Below, piece by piece: positions 44,823-55,177 of a stretch of DNA of 64,000 nucleotides. The position numbers were made by a program, and so were the translations under genes. The notes below the pieces were generated by a model. It did no database searches, was not told the origin of the DNA, and was given only the letters and a program-made list of their open reading frames with translations. The stretch covers positions 1-64,000 of the forward strand of contig NZ_VCNP01000034.1 of assembly GCF_006782915.1 (NCBI RefSeq). The letters are read 5' to 3'. The first letter of the stretch is position 1. Every line of letters begins with the position of its first letter. The DNA is from Streptomyces calvus (GTDB taxonomy: Bacteria; Actinomycetota; Actinomycetes; Streptomycetales; Streptomycetaceae).

Positions 44823-45965
44823 TCAGACCTCCAGGAGGGTGTCGAAGGAGTGGGGCAGCCGCTGCCAGGCGTCGGGCCCGGCGGCGTACTCGGCGTCGGT
44901 CAGCAGGCAGGACTCCAGGAGCTGTTCGAGCCCGTCGCGGTCGAGGCCGGGTGAGGTGAAGACGAGGTGCTGGCAGCGGTCGCCGTGCTCGGGGTGCCAG
45001 TCCAGGGCGGCCGCGGCGCGGCGCACCGGCGGGACCATCTCCCAGGCGGCGTCCGGCAGCGCGCCCAGCCAGGGCCCGGCGCTCTCCACGCACAGGGCGC
45101 CGCCGGCCGCGTCCCAGTGGTACAGCGTGTCCGGCTTGTCGGCGAGCCAGAACCGGCCGCGGCTGCGCGCCGCGGCGCAGGTCAGGTCCTCCAGCGCGGC
45201 ATACAGGCGCTCGGGGTGGAAGGGGCGGCGCCGGTGCCAGACGAGGGTGGCGACACCGTGCGCGTCGGCCTCGGCGGGCAGCAGCGCGCAGGCCGGGTGC
45301 TGGGCGGCGGCGGCCGCCTCCACGTCGAAGCCGGCGAGCGCGGCCGCGGCGAGCGGAGCGGAGCCGTCCGCCGGCCGGTCGATCGGGACCCGGCGGGCCG
45401 TCGGGTGCAGCTGGGTGAGCAGCTCGTGGTCCTCCTCGTCGGCCTCCGGTGAGTCGGCGACGGCCAGGACGGGGGCGTACTCCAGCTGGCGGGCGAAGGT
45501 GTCGGCGACCGTGCGCTGGTCGGACGGCGCGGCGGCGAGGCCGCCGTCGGCGAGGTCGTCGCCGTTGGCCAGGTACGGCAGCAGCAGGGCCGGGTCGACG
45601 GCGGTGATCACCGCGGTGACGGTGAAGCCGCCGGCGGCGACGACCTCCGCCATGGCCTTCGGCTCGACGGAGTCCCACAGTTCGACGACGGCGAGCGGAG
45701 TGTCCCCGGCGTCCGCGAGCCGTTCCAGCTCGGGCACGAGGTCCTCGCGCAGGGCGCAGCAGGCGCAGTCGTTGACGAGAGGCGCCTCGCCCGCGGACAG
45801 CACACCGGTGGCGTCGCGCACGGTCCGTACGACCGTGCCCGCGGTGGCCGTCTCCAGGTCGTGGTGGAGCACGACGCTGCCGGGCACGTCGGCGAGCAGA
45901 CGCGCCACGGCGGCCCTGCGGGCGTCGGCGTGCAGGCCGCCGACGACGGCCACGGACATTGTCAC
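44823..45965 (-). CDS. COG0523 (CobW/ZNG-like) protein with degenerate P-loop
   Basis: 380 residues from the GTG at 45965, which overlaps the L31 stop as GTGA and has GAGG six bases upstream; an ATG two codons later is an alternative. The family CxCC metal motif is present as [11 protein letters not shown] (Cys67, 69, 70). [16 protein letters not shown] and [16 protein letters not shown] follow, and the C-terminal CobW_C domain has [19 protein letters not shown]. The N-terminal loop reads [18 protein letters not shown] and lacks the GK(S/T) of Walker A, so GTP binding may be lost or changed. The Zur-linked operon context points to zinc delivery. Confidence 0.85.
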   Translation of the reverse strand: MTMSVAVVGGLHADARRAAVARLLADVPGSVVLHHDLETATAGTVVRTVRDATGVLSAGEAPLVNDCACCALREDLVPELERLADAGDTPLAVVELWDSVEPKAMAEVVAAGGFTVTAVITAVDPALLLPYLANGDDLADGGLAAAPSDQRTVADTFARQLEYAPVLAVADSPEADEEDHELLTQLHPTARRVPIDRPADGSAPLAAAALAGFDVEAAAAAQHPACALLPAEADAHGVATLVWHRRRPFHPERLYAALEDLTCAAARSRGRFWLADKPDTLYHWDAAGGALCVESAGPWLGALPDAAWEMVPPVRRAAAALDWHPEHGDRCQHLVFTSPGLDRDGLEQLLESCLLTDAEYAAGPDAWQRLPHSFDTLLEV

Positions 45966-46216
45966 GCCGCACCTCGCTTGCCGTACCGGCGCTCGAAGCG
46001 CTCGACGCGGCCCGCGGTGTCCATGACGCGCGCGGTGCCGGTGTAGAAGGGGTGGCTGACGTTCGAGATCTCGACGTCGACGACCGGGTAGGTGTGGCCG
46101 TCCTCCCACTCGATGGTCTTCTCGCTCGTCATGGTGGAGCGGGTGAGGAAGGCGTGCCCGGCGGCGCGGTCGCGGAAGACGACGGGGCCGTAGGCGGGGT
46201 GGATTCCCTTGCGCAT
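45962..46216 (-). CDS. rpmE2: 50S ribosomal protein L31 type B, zinc-free
   Basis: 84 residues from the ATG at 46216. The sequence [29 protein letters not shown], then [22 protein letters not shown] and [11 protein letters not shown] is the type B L31 pattern. It has no cysteines, so it does not bind zinc. It lies 8 bp after rpmG and overlaps the COG0523 gene by 4 bp. It is part of the Zur-controlled operon. Confidence 0.96.
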   Translation of the reverse strand: MRKGIHPAYGPVVFRDRAAGHAFLTRSTMTSEKTIEWEDGHTYPVVDVEISNVSHPFYTGTARVMDTAGRVERFERRYGKRGAA

Positions 46217-46224
46217 GGCGGTGT

Positions 46225-46389
46225 TCAGCGCTCCTCTCGGAAGTCGACGTGCCGTCCGGCGATCGGGTCGTACTTGCGCAGCGTCAGGCGATCGGGGTTG
46301 TTGCGGCGGTTCTTGCGGGTCACGTAGGTGAAGCCGGTGCCGGCGGTGGACCGGAGCTTGATGACCGGACGGAGTTCGTTGCGTGCCAT
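46225..46389 (-). CDS. rpmG: 50S ribosomal protein L33, zinc-free paralogue
   Basis: 54 residues, read directly from the minus strand. It starts [19 protein letters not shown], continues [23 protein letters not shown] and ends [10 protein letters not shown]. The usual CxxC pairs are absent. It is first in the leftward operon rpmG-rpmE2-COG0523-rpsR. Its ATG is 14 bp from the Zur box. Confidence 0.95.
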   Translation of the reverse strand: MARNELRPVIKLRSTAGTGFTYVTRKNRRNNPDRLTLRKYDPIAGRHVDFREER

Positions 46390-46402
46390 GCTGGTACCTT
46401 AC

Positions 46403-46417
46403 TGAAAATGATTCCCA
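46403..46417. promoter_or_regulatory. Zur box between divergent zinc-starvation operons
   Basis: TGAAAATGATTCCCA matches the actinobacterial Zur palindrome TGAAAATGATTTTCA at 13 of 15 positions. It sits between rpmG (leftward, start 46389) and rpmB (rightward, start 46464), so one site can repress both operons when zinc is plentiful. The surrounding sequence is AT-rich compared with the rest of the window. Confidence 0.85.
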
Positions 46418-46463
46418 TTTACATAATGGAGTGGGAACGACGTTCGAGAGAGGTGCATCACCC

Positions 46464-46700
46464 GTGTCCGCGCACTGCATGCTCACCGGCGCCCAGCCGG
46501 GCTTCGGCAACCGGATCTCCCACTCGCACCGGCGCACGTCCCGCCGCTTCGACCCGAACATCCAGACCAAGCGCTACTGGCTGCCCAGCGAGAACCGTCA
46601 CGTACGGCTGCGGCTGAGCGCGCGGGCCGTCAAGACCGTCGACACCATCGGCGTCGAGGCGGCGGTGGCCCGCATCCGCGCACGCGGCGTGAAGGTCTGA
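46464..46700 (+). CDS. rpmB: 50S ribosomal protein L28, zinc-free paralogue
   Basis: 78 residues from the GTG at 46464 ([32 protein letters not shown]), with AGAGAGG upstream. The L28 body continues [43 protein letters not shown]. Only one Cys is present, so the four-Cys zinc site of the C+ form is missing. It is first gene of the rightward Zur-controlled pair with rpsN. Confidence 0.95.
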   Translation: MSAHCMLTGAQPGFGNRISHSHRRTSRRFDPNIQTKRYWLPSENRHVRLRLSARAVKTVDTIGVEAAVARIRARGVKV

Positions 46701-46751
46701 CGCACGACACCGGGACGAGGACGGCGACCGAGGAACCGACGGAGAACAGGC

Positions 46752-47057
46752 ATGGCGAAGAAGAGCAAGATCGCGAAGAACGACCGGCGCCAGGAGGTCG
46801 TCGCGCGGTACGCCGCGCGACGGGCGGAGCTGAAGGAGATCATCCGGCGGCCGTCCAGCACGGCCGAGGAACGGGCGGAGGCGCAGCGCGAACTGCGCCG
46901 TCAGCCGCGCGACGCGAGCGCCACGCGCGTGCGCAACCGCGACCAGGTGGACGGCCGCCCGCGCGGGTACTTCCGCGCGTTCGGACTCTCCCGCGTGAGC
47001 CTGCGGGAACAGGCCCACGCGGGATACCTGCCGGGCGTGCGCAAGTCGTCCTGGTAG
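46752..47057 (+). CDS. rpsN: 30S ribosomal protein S14, zinc-free long form
   Basis: 101 residues. The long S14 pattern is [31 protein letters not shown], then [41 protein letters not shown]. It has no cysteine; the housekeeping actinobacterial S14 is the short CxxC zinc form. It lies 51 bp after rpmB. It replaces the zinc form during zinc limitation. Confidence 0.96.
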   Translation: MAKKSKIAKNDRRQEVVARYAARRAELKEIIRRPSSTAEERAEAQRELRRQPRDASATRVRNRDQVDGRPRGYFRAFGLSRVSLREQAHAGYLPGVRKSSW

Positions 47058-47196
47058 CCGCCCGCGCAGCGCTTCCCGGCCGGTGCCCGTGCGGGTGCGA
47101 AGTGCGTCACGGAGGGCTGGTGGGCCGCCCGGTGGTTCCTGTTAGCTGACTGCGGTCGTCCGGCCGACGGGGCCGGCAACAGCTAGGGGGCTTGCA

Positions 47197-47742
47197 GTGA
47201 CTTCGGCTTCGGTGACGAACGCGTCCGCATCGCCGGCACCACGCGGGGTGCGCTCCCGGCGCGTCCGGGCCGCGGCGGCGGCCCTGGGCGTGGCCGGAGC
47301 GCTCGCGCTGACGGCGTGCGGCGGGGACGGTTCCGGCGACTCGGACGAGTCCACGGCCGCCCCCGCCCCGTCGGCCACGGACTCCGGTGGCACCGACGGC
47401 GGTTCCGGGCCGAGCGGCGCCCCGGCCGGCGAGCTGGAGGGCAGCTGGCTCACCACCGCCGGCGGCAGGGCCGTGGCCCTGATGTTCAACGGAGAGAAGG
47501 CGGCCCTGTTCGCCACGGGCGGCACCGTGTGCAGCGGCACCGCACGGCAGAGCGCCGGGACCCACTCGATCCGCCTGAAGTGCTCCGACGGCAACGAGGA
47601 CCGGACCAACGGCACCGTCGACTCCGTCGGCGGCAGCTCCCTGAAGGTCACCTGGGACGGCCCCCTCGGCACCGAGACCTACACCAAGGCCGACGGCGCC
47701 GAGCTGCCGACGGGGCTGCCGACGGCCGGGCTGGGGTCGTAG
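47197..47742 (+). CDS. putative lipoprotein, hypothetical
   Basis: 181 residues from a GTG preceded by AGGGGG. The N-terminus is basic (RGVRSRRVR), then a hydrophobic stretch and the lipobox LTAC, giving a lipidated Cys near residue 41. A Ser/Gly/Asp-rich linker (45-80) leads to a small beta-rich domain: GSWLTTAGGRAVALMFNGEKAALFATGGTVCSGTARQ, with a second Cys in RLKCSDGNED that may form a disulfide. It is anchored outside the membrane. No function is recognised. Confidence 0.8.
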   Translation: MTSASVTNASASPAPRGVRSRRVRAAAAALGVAGALALTACGGDGSGDSDESTAAPAPSATDSGGTDGGSGPSGAPAGELEGSWLTTAGGRAVALMFNGEKAALFATGGTVCSGTARQSAGTHSIRLKCSDGNEDRTNGTVDSVGGSSLKVTWDGPLGTETYTKADGAELPTGLPTAGLGS

Positions 47743-47849
47743 GGCGGGCCGATGCCCACGACGGGCCCCGGCGGCCGGTTCGGCGACGGAGCGGCGGCGG
47801 GTGCGTGATGATGATCCACGGGCACGTCCACGACCCCGGAGGACCACTC

Positions 47850-48386
47850 ATGCGCGCCACGCCGATCGCCGTACCCGCCCTCGCCGCACTCCTCCTGCTG
47901 ACCGCCTGCGACACCGACGACGGCGGCCGGGCGGACGCCGACGCGAAGCCGCGGAGCACCGCCTGTTCGCCCGGCGCAGTGGACATGGAGGTCGGGCCCG
48001 CGAGCGTCGCCCCGGCCGCCGGGGACACCGGCGAGGTTCCCGTGAGCGTCACCAACCGGGGCGCGCCCTGCACCCTGGACGGCTTCCCCGAGGTGCGGCT
48101 GGCCGGCCCCGCCGACACCTCCGCCGTCGAGGTGCGGCCCACCGAGGGTGCCAGGGCCCAGAAACTGACGCTGGCGAAGGGCGGCTCCGCGTCCTTCACC
48201 CTCACCTACGAACGCGGCACGCCCGGCGACGGCTCCTTCGACGCCGAGCACCTGCGCGTCGGCCTCCCCGGCGACACCGGTGACCCCGGCATCCGCACCT
48301 TCCGCTGGTCGTACGGCCCGGTCGCGGCCGAGGTGAGCGGCGGCCACAAGGTCTCCGTGAGCGCGTACCAGCAGGCGGGCGACTAG
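47850..48386 (+). CDS. DUF4232-type lipoprotein
   Basis: 178 residues from the ATG at 47850, with GGAGGA upstream. The signal peptide MRATPIAVPALAALLLLTAC ends in a lipobox Cys at residue 20. The mature part has ACSPGAVDMEVGPASVAPAAGDTGEVPVSVTNRGAPCTLDGFPEVRLAGP, the usual DUF4232 pattern with two Cys, and SASFTLTYERG. It is an extracellular beta-sandwich tethered by lipid. Function unknown. The upstream gene also encodes a lipoprotein. Confidence 0.85.
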   Translation: MRATPIAVPALAALLLLTACDTDDGGRADADAKPRSTACSPGAVDMEVGPASVAPAAGDTGEVPVSVTNRGAPCTLDGFPEVRLAGPADTSAVEVRPTEGARAQKLTLAKGGSASFTLTYERGTPGDGSFDAEHLRVGLPGDTGDPGIRTFRWSYGPVAAEVSGGHKVSVSAYQQAGD

Positions 48387-48404
48387 CACGGTCCCCGGCC
48401 GACC

Positions 48405-49532
48405 CTAGGAGCCCTTGCCCGGCAGGTGGGGCCGGGCCCTGACCTGCGCGTCGTCGGCCGCCCGTGCGCCTTCCTCCCAGCCCGCCGCGTCGCTCACCCC
48501 GCGCAGCCGCGTGGTCGTCGTCTCCGGGAACAGCCGGTCCGTGCGGTCGGTGACCGCGACCGCACGGGAGGCGAGCACCGGGAGCAGATCGCCGCTCACC
48601 TGCGCTTCGGCGACGGCGGCGAGGCGCGTGCCCACGCGGTGCGCGTAGGAGGCGAGGAAGGACTGCCGGAAGGTCTTCGTCCGCTTCCTTCCGCCGGCCC
48701 GCTGCGCGGCTTCCGCCCTGGTCATCGCCGTGGTGGCCTGCACCAGCAGCGAGGTGTAGAGGAGTTCGACCGCCTCCAGGTCACCGGCGAAGCCGACCAC
48801 GGTGGAGAAGCCGAGCGCCTCGTTCCACACGGCCCGGCAGTGGTTGGCCCCGGCCACCGCGTCCAGCAGCACCGCCTTGGCCTGCTCGTACGGCGGCTCC
48901 ACGCCGATCCGGCACGCGTCCGGCGTCTCGGCGGCCGGCGTCCGCGCGGCGAGCAGCGCCTCGTCCACGCTGTGCCGCGCCATCAGCTCCTGCGCCTTGG
49001 CGCTGAGCGCCTCCGCCTCCTCGGGGAAACCGGTCGCCTCCGCCTTGGCGAGCAGCGCGCGGATGCGGCCGAGCATCCGCGGCTCCGGCCGCCGCTCGCG
49101 CGGGCCCGGGTCCACCGCCTCGTCCAGGGGTTCGAGGGCGGGCAGGCGCAGCAGCAGGCGGTACAGCTCCAGCACGGCCGTGGCGTACGAGAAACGGTCA
49201 CCGCGCGGGGCGGGTTCCGGGTCCAGCGCGTCGAGCTGGGCCTGCCAGCGGGGGCCGCGGGGCCGGTCGTCGCGCGGCGCCTGCGCGCGGATCAGCGCCG
49301 AGACGATCCGGACGTGCACCTCGTCCAGTTCGCGCCGGACGATCCGTACGACGTCGGCGGGCTGCCAGCCGCGCCGCCAGGCGGATGCCACGAACTCCTC
49401 GCCGCGCCGGGCGAGTTCGGCGTCGGCCGCCGGGTCGGCGGCGAGCAGGGAGGCGCCGGTGTCGAGGGCGGCGTCGGTGGCGTCGTAGAGGGCGGCTTCG
49501 AGGGCGCGGTCGACGGTGCTGGACGTGCTCAC
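48405..49532 (-). CDS. DUF2786 domain protein
   Basis: 375 residues from the GTG at 49532 (VSTSSTVDRALEAAL). The DUF2786 segment is MLGRIRALLAKAEATGFPEEAEALSAKAQELMARHSVDEALL near residue 170. The C-terminal half has FAGDLEAVELLYTSLLVQATTAMTRA and KRTKTFRQSFLASYAHRVGTRLAAV. The N-terminal half is helical (RRGWQPADVVRIVRRELDEVHVRIV). No catalytic motif is known to me. It is divergent from the Clp-N/HTH gene, with the two palindromes at 49570-49617 in between, so the palindrome-binding protein could affect both genes. Confidence 0.8.
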   Translation of the reverse strand: MSTSSTVDRALEAALYDATDAALDTGASLLAADPAADAELARRGEEFVASAWRRGWQPADVVRIVRRELDEVHVRIVSALIRAQAPRDDRPRGPRWQAQLDALDPEPAPRGDRFSYATAVLELYRLLLRLPALEPLDEAVDPGPRERRPEPRMLGRIRALLAKAEATGFPEEAEALSAKAQELMARHSVDEALLAARTPAAETPDACRIGVEPPYEQAKAVLLDAVAGANHCRAVWNEALGFSTVVGFAGDLEAVELLYTSLLVQATTAMTRAEAAQRAGGRKRTKTFRQSFLASYAHRVGTRLAAVAEAQVSGDLLPVLASRAVAVTDRTDRLFPETTTTRLRGVSDAAGWEEGARAADDAQVRARPHLPGKGS

Positions 49533-49569
49533 GGCCCGATCGTGCCATGCCGCGGCCCACCACCCGAAA

Positions 49570-49621
49570 GTGTCAACCAAGGGTTGACACCCCCCTACTG
49601 TCAACTTACGGTTGACACATG
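49570..49621 (+). promoter_or_regulatory. palindrome-bearing leaderless promoter of the Clp-N/HTH gene
   Basis: Operator 1 has arms GTGTCAACC (49570-49578) and GGTTGACAC (49582-49590). Operator 2 is TGTCAACTTACGGTTGACA (49599-49617). TTGACA (49584-49589) and TACGGT (49607-49612) are 17 bp apart, so operator 1 overlaps the -35 and operator 2 the -10. The ATG at 49619 is six bases after the -10, which predicts a leaderless mRNA. Confidence 0.85.
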
Positions 49622-50380
49622 TCGACGAACCCAGCCATCACGTCATCCGTACGTCTCGACGACCTCATCGCGGCCATCAAGAAGGTCCACGAGGAACCCC
49701 TCGAACAGCTCCAGGACGCGGTGCTCGCCGGCGAGCACCTCGGCGACGTGGCCGACCACCTGATCGGCCACTTCGTGGACCAGGCCCGGCGTTCGGGCGC
49801 CTCCTGGACGGACATCGGCCGGAGCATGGGCGTCACCCGGCAGGCCGCCCAGAAGCGTTTCGTACCGAAGGAGGGCACCGACCTCGACCCGGGCCAGGGC
49901 TTCAGCCGCTACACTCCCCGCGCCCGCAACACCGTCATGGCCGCGCACAACGAGGCCCGCAAGGCGCGCAACGCCGAGGGCCTCCCCGAGCACCTGGTCC
50001 TCGGCCTGCTGGCCGAGCCGCAGGGCCTCGCGGTGCTGGCCCTCACCGAACAGGGCGTCAGCGTGGAGGCGGTCCGCGAGGCCGCGCGCGCCGCGCTCCC
50101 GCCGGCCGTCGAGGACGCCCCCGACCTCGTGCCGTACGGCCCGGCGGCCAAGAAGGTCCTGGAACTCACCTTCCGCGAGGCCCTCCGCCTCGGCCACAAC
50201 TACATCGGCACCGAGCACCTCCTGCTCGCCCTGCTCGAACACGAGAACGGCGAGGGCCTCCTGAGCGGCCTGGGCATCGACAAGGCCGCCATCGAGCGGT
50301 ACGTCGCCGAGGCGCTCGCCCGGTTCACCGCCGCGCCCACGGAGGAGGCGGCCGGGCCCGGCACGGCATCGGAGGACTGA
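49619..50380 (+). CDS. Clp N-terminal-domain protein with helix-turn-helix, probable autoregulator
   Basis: 253 residues, start ATG at the predicted transcription start. The N-terminal part has a regulator-like helix-turn-helix: ADHLIGHFVDQARRSGASWTDIGRSMGVTRQAAQKRFVP (about 45-83). Two Clp-N repeats follow: FSRYTPRARNTVMAAHNEARKARNAEGLPEHLVLGLLAEPQGLAVLAL, and VLELTFREALRLGHNYIGTEHLLLALLEHENGEGLLSGLGID. There is no AAA module, so it is not a ClpC unfoldase. It probably binds its own palindromes and senses a partner or substrate through the Clp-N part. Confidence 0.85.
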   Translation: MSTNPAITSSVRLDDLIAAIKKVHEEPLEQLQDAVLAGEHLGDVADHLIGHFVDQARRSGASWTDIGRSMGVTRQAAQKRFVPKEGTDLDPGQGFSRYTPRARNTVMAAHNEARKARNAEGLPEHLVLGLLAEPQGLAVLALTEQGVSVEAVREAARAALPPAVEDAPDLVPYGPAAKKVLELTFREALRLGHNYIGTEHLLLALLEHENGEGLLSGLGIDKAAIERYVAEALARFTAAPTEEAAGPGTASED

Positions 50381-50455
50381 CTGCCGAAGGCGCCTGCGGC
50401 CGAAAGGAAGCGCAGGTCGGGACGGATTGTCAGACCCTCCTGCCACACTCGCCGC

Positions 50456-52138
50456 ATGACCGACCGGTGGGCGCTCGCTCCGGCCGAGGACGGTGGCGTG
50501 GACGTCGCCCCCCTCGGTCCGGACGGGCTGCCCGCCGGCCCGGTACGGCGGGAGGCGGATCCCGCCGAGGCCGTGCGGAGCCGTCCCGGCGTCACGCGGT
50601 GGGTGTGGCGGTCCACCGCCGAGGTCTACCCGCGCCTGCTCGCCACGGGGGTGCGAGTGGAGCGGGCGTACGACATCGAGGCCGCCGAGACGCTCCTGCT
50701 CGGCCACGAGGGGCGGTACGGGGAACCCCGTTCGGCCGCGGCCGCGCTGGCCCGGCTGCGCGGCGGCCCCGTACCGCCCGATCCGCCGCAGCGGGCGGCC
50801 GAACCGGGCGCCCAGTCGCCGCTGTTCGAGCCCCAGGGCATCCCGCTGCCGCTGACGGACCTCCTCGCGGTCTACGCCGAGCAGCTGCGGCGGACGGACG
50901 CGACCGCGCGCCCCGACCGGATGCGGCTGCTGACGGCCGCCGAGTCGGCGGGGATGCTGGTGGCCACCGAGATGAACCGCGCGGGACTGCCCTGGCGGGC
51001 GGACGTGCACCGCGCGGTCCTGCACGACCTGCTCGGCGAGCGGTACGCGGGCGGCGGCGAGCCGCGCCGGCTGGCCGAGCTCGCCGAGGAGGGGTCCGCC
51101 GCCTTCGGCCGACGGGTGCGGCCCGACCTGCCGGCCGACGTCGTCAAGGCCTTCGCGCAGGCCGGGATCAAGGTCACCTCCACCCGCCGCTGGGAGATCG
51201 AGTCCGTCGACCACCCGGCCGTGAAACCGCTGCTGGAGTACAAGAAGCTGTACCGCATCTGGGTCGCCCACGGCTGGTCCTGGCTCCAGGACTGGGTGCG
51301 CGAGGGCCGCTTCCGGCCCGAGTTCCTCGCGGGCGGCACCGTGACCGGCCGCTGGGTGACCAACGGCGGTGGCGCCCTGCAGATCCCCAAGGTGATCCGC
51401 CGCGCGGCCGTCGCCGACCCGGGCTGGCGGCTCGTCGTCGCCGACGCCGACCAGATGGAGCCGCGGGTCCTGGCGGCGATCTCCCGCGACCCCGGGCTGA
51501 TGGAGGTGGCCGGCCGGGAGACCGACCTGTACCAGTCGGTGTCCGACCGCGCCTTCTCCGGAGACCGCGCGCAGGCCAAACTCGCCGTCCTCGGCGCGGT
51601 CTACGGCCAGACCTCCGGCGACGGCCTGAAGAACCTCGCCGCTCTCAGACGCCGCTTCCCGAAGGCCGTGGCGTTCGTCGACGAGGCCGCCCGGGCGGGC
51701 GAGGAGGGCCGGCTCGTACGGACCTGGCTGGGCCGCACCTGCCCGCCGGCCGCGCGTGCGACGGACGACGCGGTCGAGGAGGCGGGCATTCCGGCGGCGT
51801 CCGACGAGGACTCCCGCCCCTGGACACCCGGCTACGCCTCGACCGACGCCCGCGCCCGCGGCCGCTTCGCCCGCAACTTCGTGGTCCAGGGCAGCGCGGC
51901 CGACTGGGCGCTGCTGCTGCTCGCCGCGCTGCGGCAGACCCTGAACGGCATGGCCGCCGAACTGGTCTTCTTCCAGCACGACGAGGTGATCGTGCACTGT
52001 CCCGAGGAGGAGGCGGAGGCAGTGGTGACGGCGATCCGGGAGGCCGCCGACCTCGCCGGCCGGCTGACGTTCGGCGAGACGCCGGTGCGGTTCCCGTTCA
52101 CGACGGCGGTGGTGGAGTGCTACGCCGACGCCAAGTGA
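50456..52138 (+). CDS. family-A DNA polymerase (PolA-like), lacking 5' nuclease domain
   Basis: 560 residues. Polymerase motif A VVADADQMEPRVLAAIS is near residue 325, motif B RAQAKLAVLGAVYGQTSGDG near 371 and motif C FFQHDEVIVHCP near 507, with the catalytic Asp residues present. VTGRWVTNGGGALQIPKVIR matches the template-contacting region. The first ~150 residues occupy the place of the 3'-5' exonuclease, but I do not see the DxE and YxxxD motifs, so proofreading is doubtful. There is no 5'-3' nuclease domain. It is an accessory paralogue of PolA, perhaps in repair. It is transcribed alone. Confidence 0.88.
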   Translation: MTDRWALAPAEDGGVDVAPLGPDGLPAGPVRREADPAEAVRSRPGVTRWVWRSTAEVYPRLLATGVRVERAYDIEAAETLLLGHEGRYGEPRSAAAALARLRGGPVPPDPPQRAAEPGAQSPLFEPQGIPLPLTDLLAVYAEQLRRTDATARPDRMRLLTAAESAGMLVATEMNRAGLPWRADVHRAVLHDLLGERYAGGGEPRRLAELAEEGSAAFGRRVRPDLPADVVKAFAQAGIKVTSTRRWEIESVDHPAVKPLLEYKKLYRIWVAHGWSWLQDWVREGRFRPEFLAGGTVTGRWVTNGGGALQIPKVIRRAAVADPGWRLVVADADQMEPRVLAAISRDPGLMEVAGRETDLYQSVSDRAFSGDRAQAKLAVLGAVYGQTSGDGLKNLAALRRRFPKAVAFVDEAARAGEEGRLVRTWLGRTCPPAARATDDAVEEAGIPAASDEDSRPWTPGYASTDARARGRFARNFVVQGSAADWALLLLAALRQTLNGMAAELVFFQHDEVIVHCPEEEAEAVVTAIREAADLAGRLTFGETPVRFPFTTAVVECYADAK

Positions 52139-52665
52139 TCATCCGGCCGGGCGGTCTCGGTCGGTCAGGTCGAGGGCGTCGCCCCGTCGGCCGGTGAGGA
52201 AGTGCCGTCCCGCGAGGTCGCCGAGCGCGTACGCCTCCGCCACCTCGTCCCCGAGCCGCCGCGCCACACGCAACGCGGCCCGCCCCAGCACCTCCGTCTC
52301 GGCGACACGGCCCCGGCGCAGCAGATAGGGGTGAAGGCGACAGAACAGCACGGAGACGTGAACGGCTCGGTGGTCGGAAGTACGGGAAGGGCCGGACTGG
52401 TCCGGCAGGCGGGGCGGGCCGAACTGGTCCGGCGGGCCGGACGGTTCTGTGTGGCGCTCCACCAGGGTGACGATGTTCTCCAGTTCCCGGTCGCCCCAGG
52501 CGAGGGCCGCCGCGGCGTCGGCGAACGGGGCGACGGTGCCGACGTGAGCCGTGTGCTCGGGCGGCTGCAACGGTGTCGGGCGGCGGCGGTCGTCCTGGTC
52601 GTGGCCGGGTCCGCCGATCGCGGTGAGCATGCGTGCGGCGACGGCGGCGTACCAGCGCAGGGCGA
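52139..52665 (-). pseudogene. frameshifted C-terminal part of the SARP/AfsR-type regulator
   Basis: In the minus frame one base off the SARP reading frame, the sequence continues as IALRWYAAVAARMLTAIGGPGH, DAAAALAWGDRELENIVTLVERH and LGRAALRVARRLGDEVAEAYALGDLAGRHFLTGR. These are the expected segment after the ATPase domain and the start of a TPR region in AfsR-type proteins. It ends soon after at 52139, next to the polymerase stop, so most TPRs are missing. A shift near 52670-52690, adjoining the hexamer repeat, explains the break. Confidence 0.7.
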
Positions 52666-54849
<2,184 letters not shown>

Positions 54850-55177
54850 GTCGCACCACTGCCTTCCGGGTGCCCGAACGGAGAACCATTGGCCACATGT
54901 TAGCGACCCGTTGGCAAGATCTGATGTGATCACTACAACGGATCCGGCCCGGGGGTGCGCGCGTAGAACGCGCAGCTCGGGGGAGTGTCGCTGCCGTGGC
55001 CCGATCCGTCCCACGAGGGACCCCCGGTCGCCGGACACGAACGACCGGGCCCCTCGTCCCCTCCCTCTCCCCGTCCACCGCTCCGCACGGCTTCAGCGGC
55101 GGCCTTGCCCGCGGGGAAAATCCCGGGCCGCTTCCGGGCAACGGCCGGTCAAGGCCGTCGGTGTCGACGTAGCCGTG
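54850..55177. other. 328-bp spacer between the SARP gene and the glycosidase-like gene
   Basis: No gene is supported. The SARP-proximal half is relatively AT-rich, with GTGATCAC (54926-54933) as an 8-bp palindrome, and probably holds the SARP promoter. Next to the glycosidase-like stop, ACGGCC-GGTCAA-GGCCGT (55141-55158) could fold as a small hairpin and end that transcript. Confidence 0.4.
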
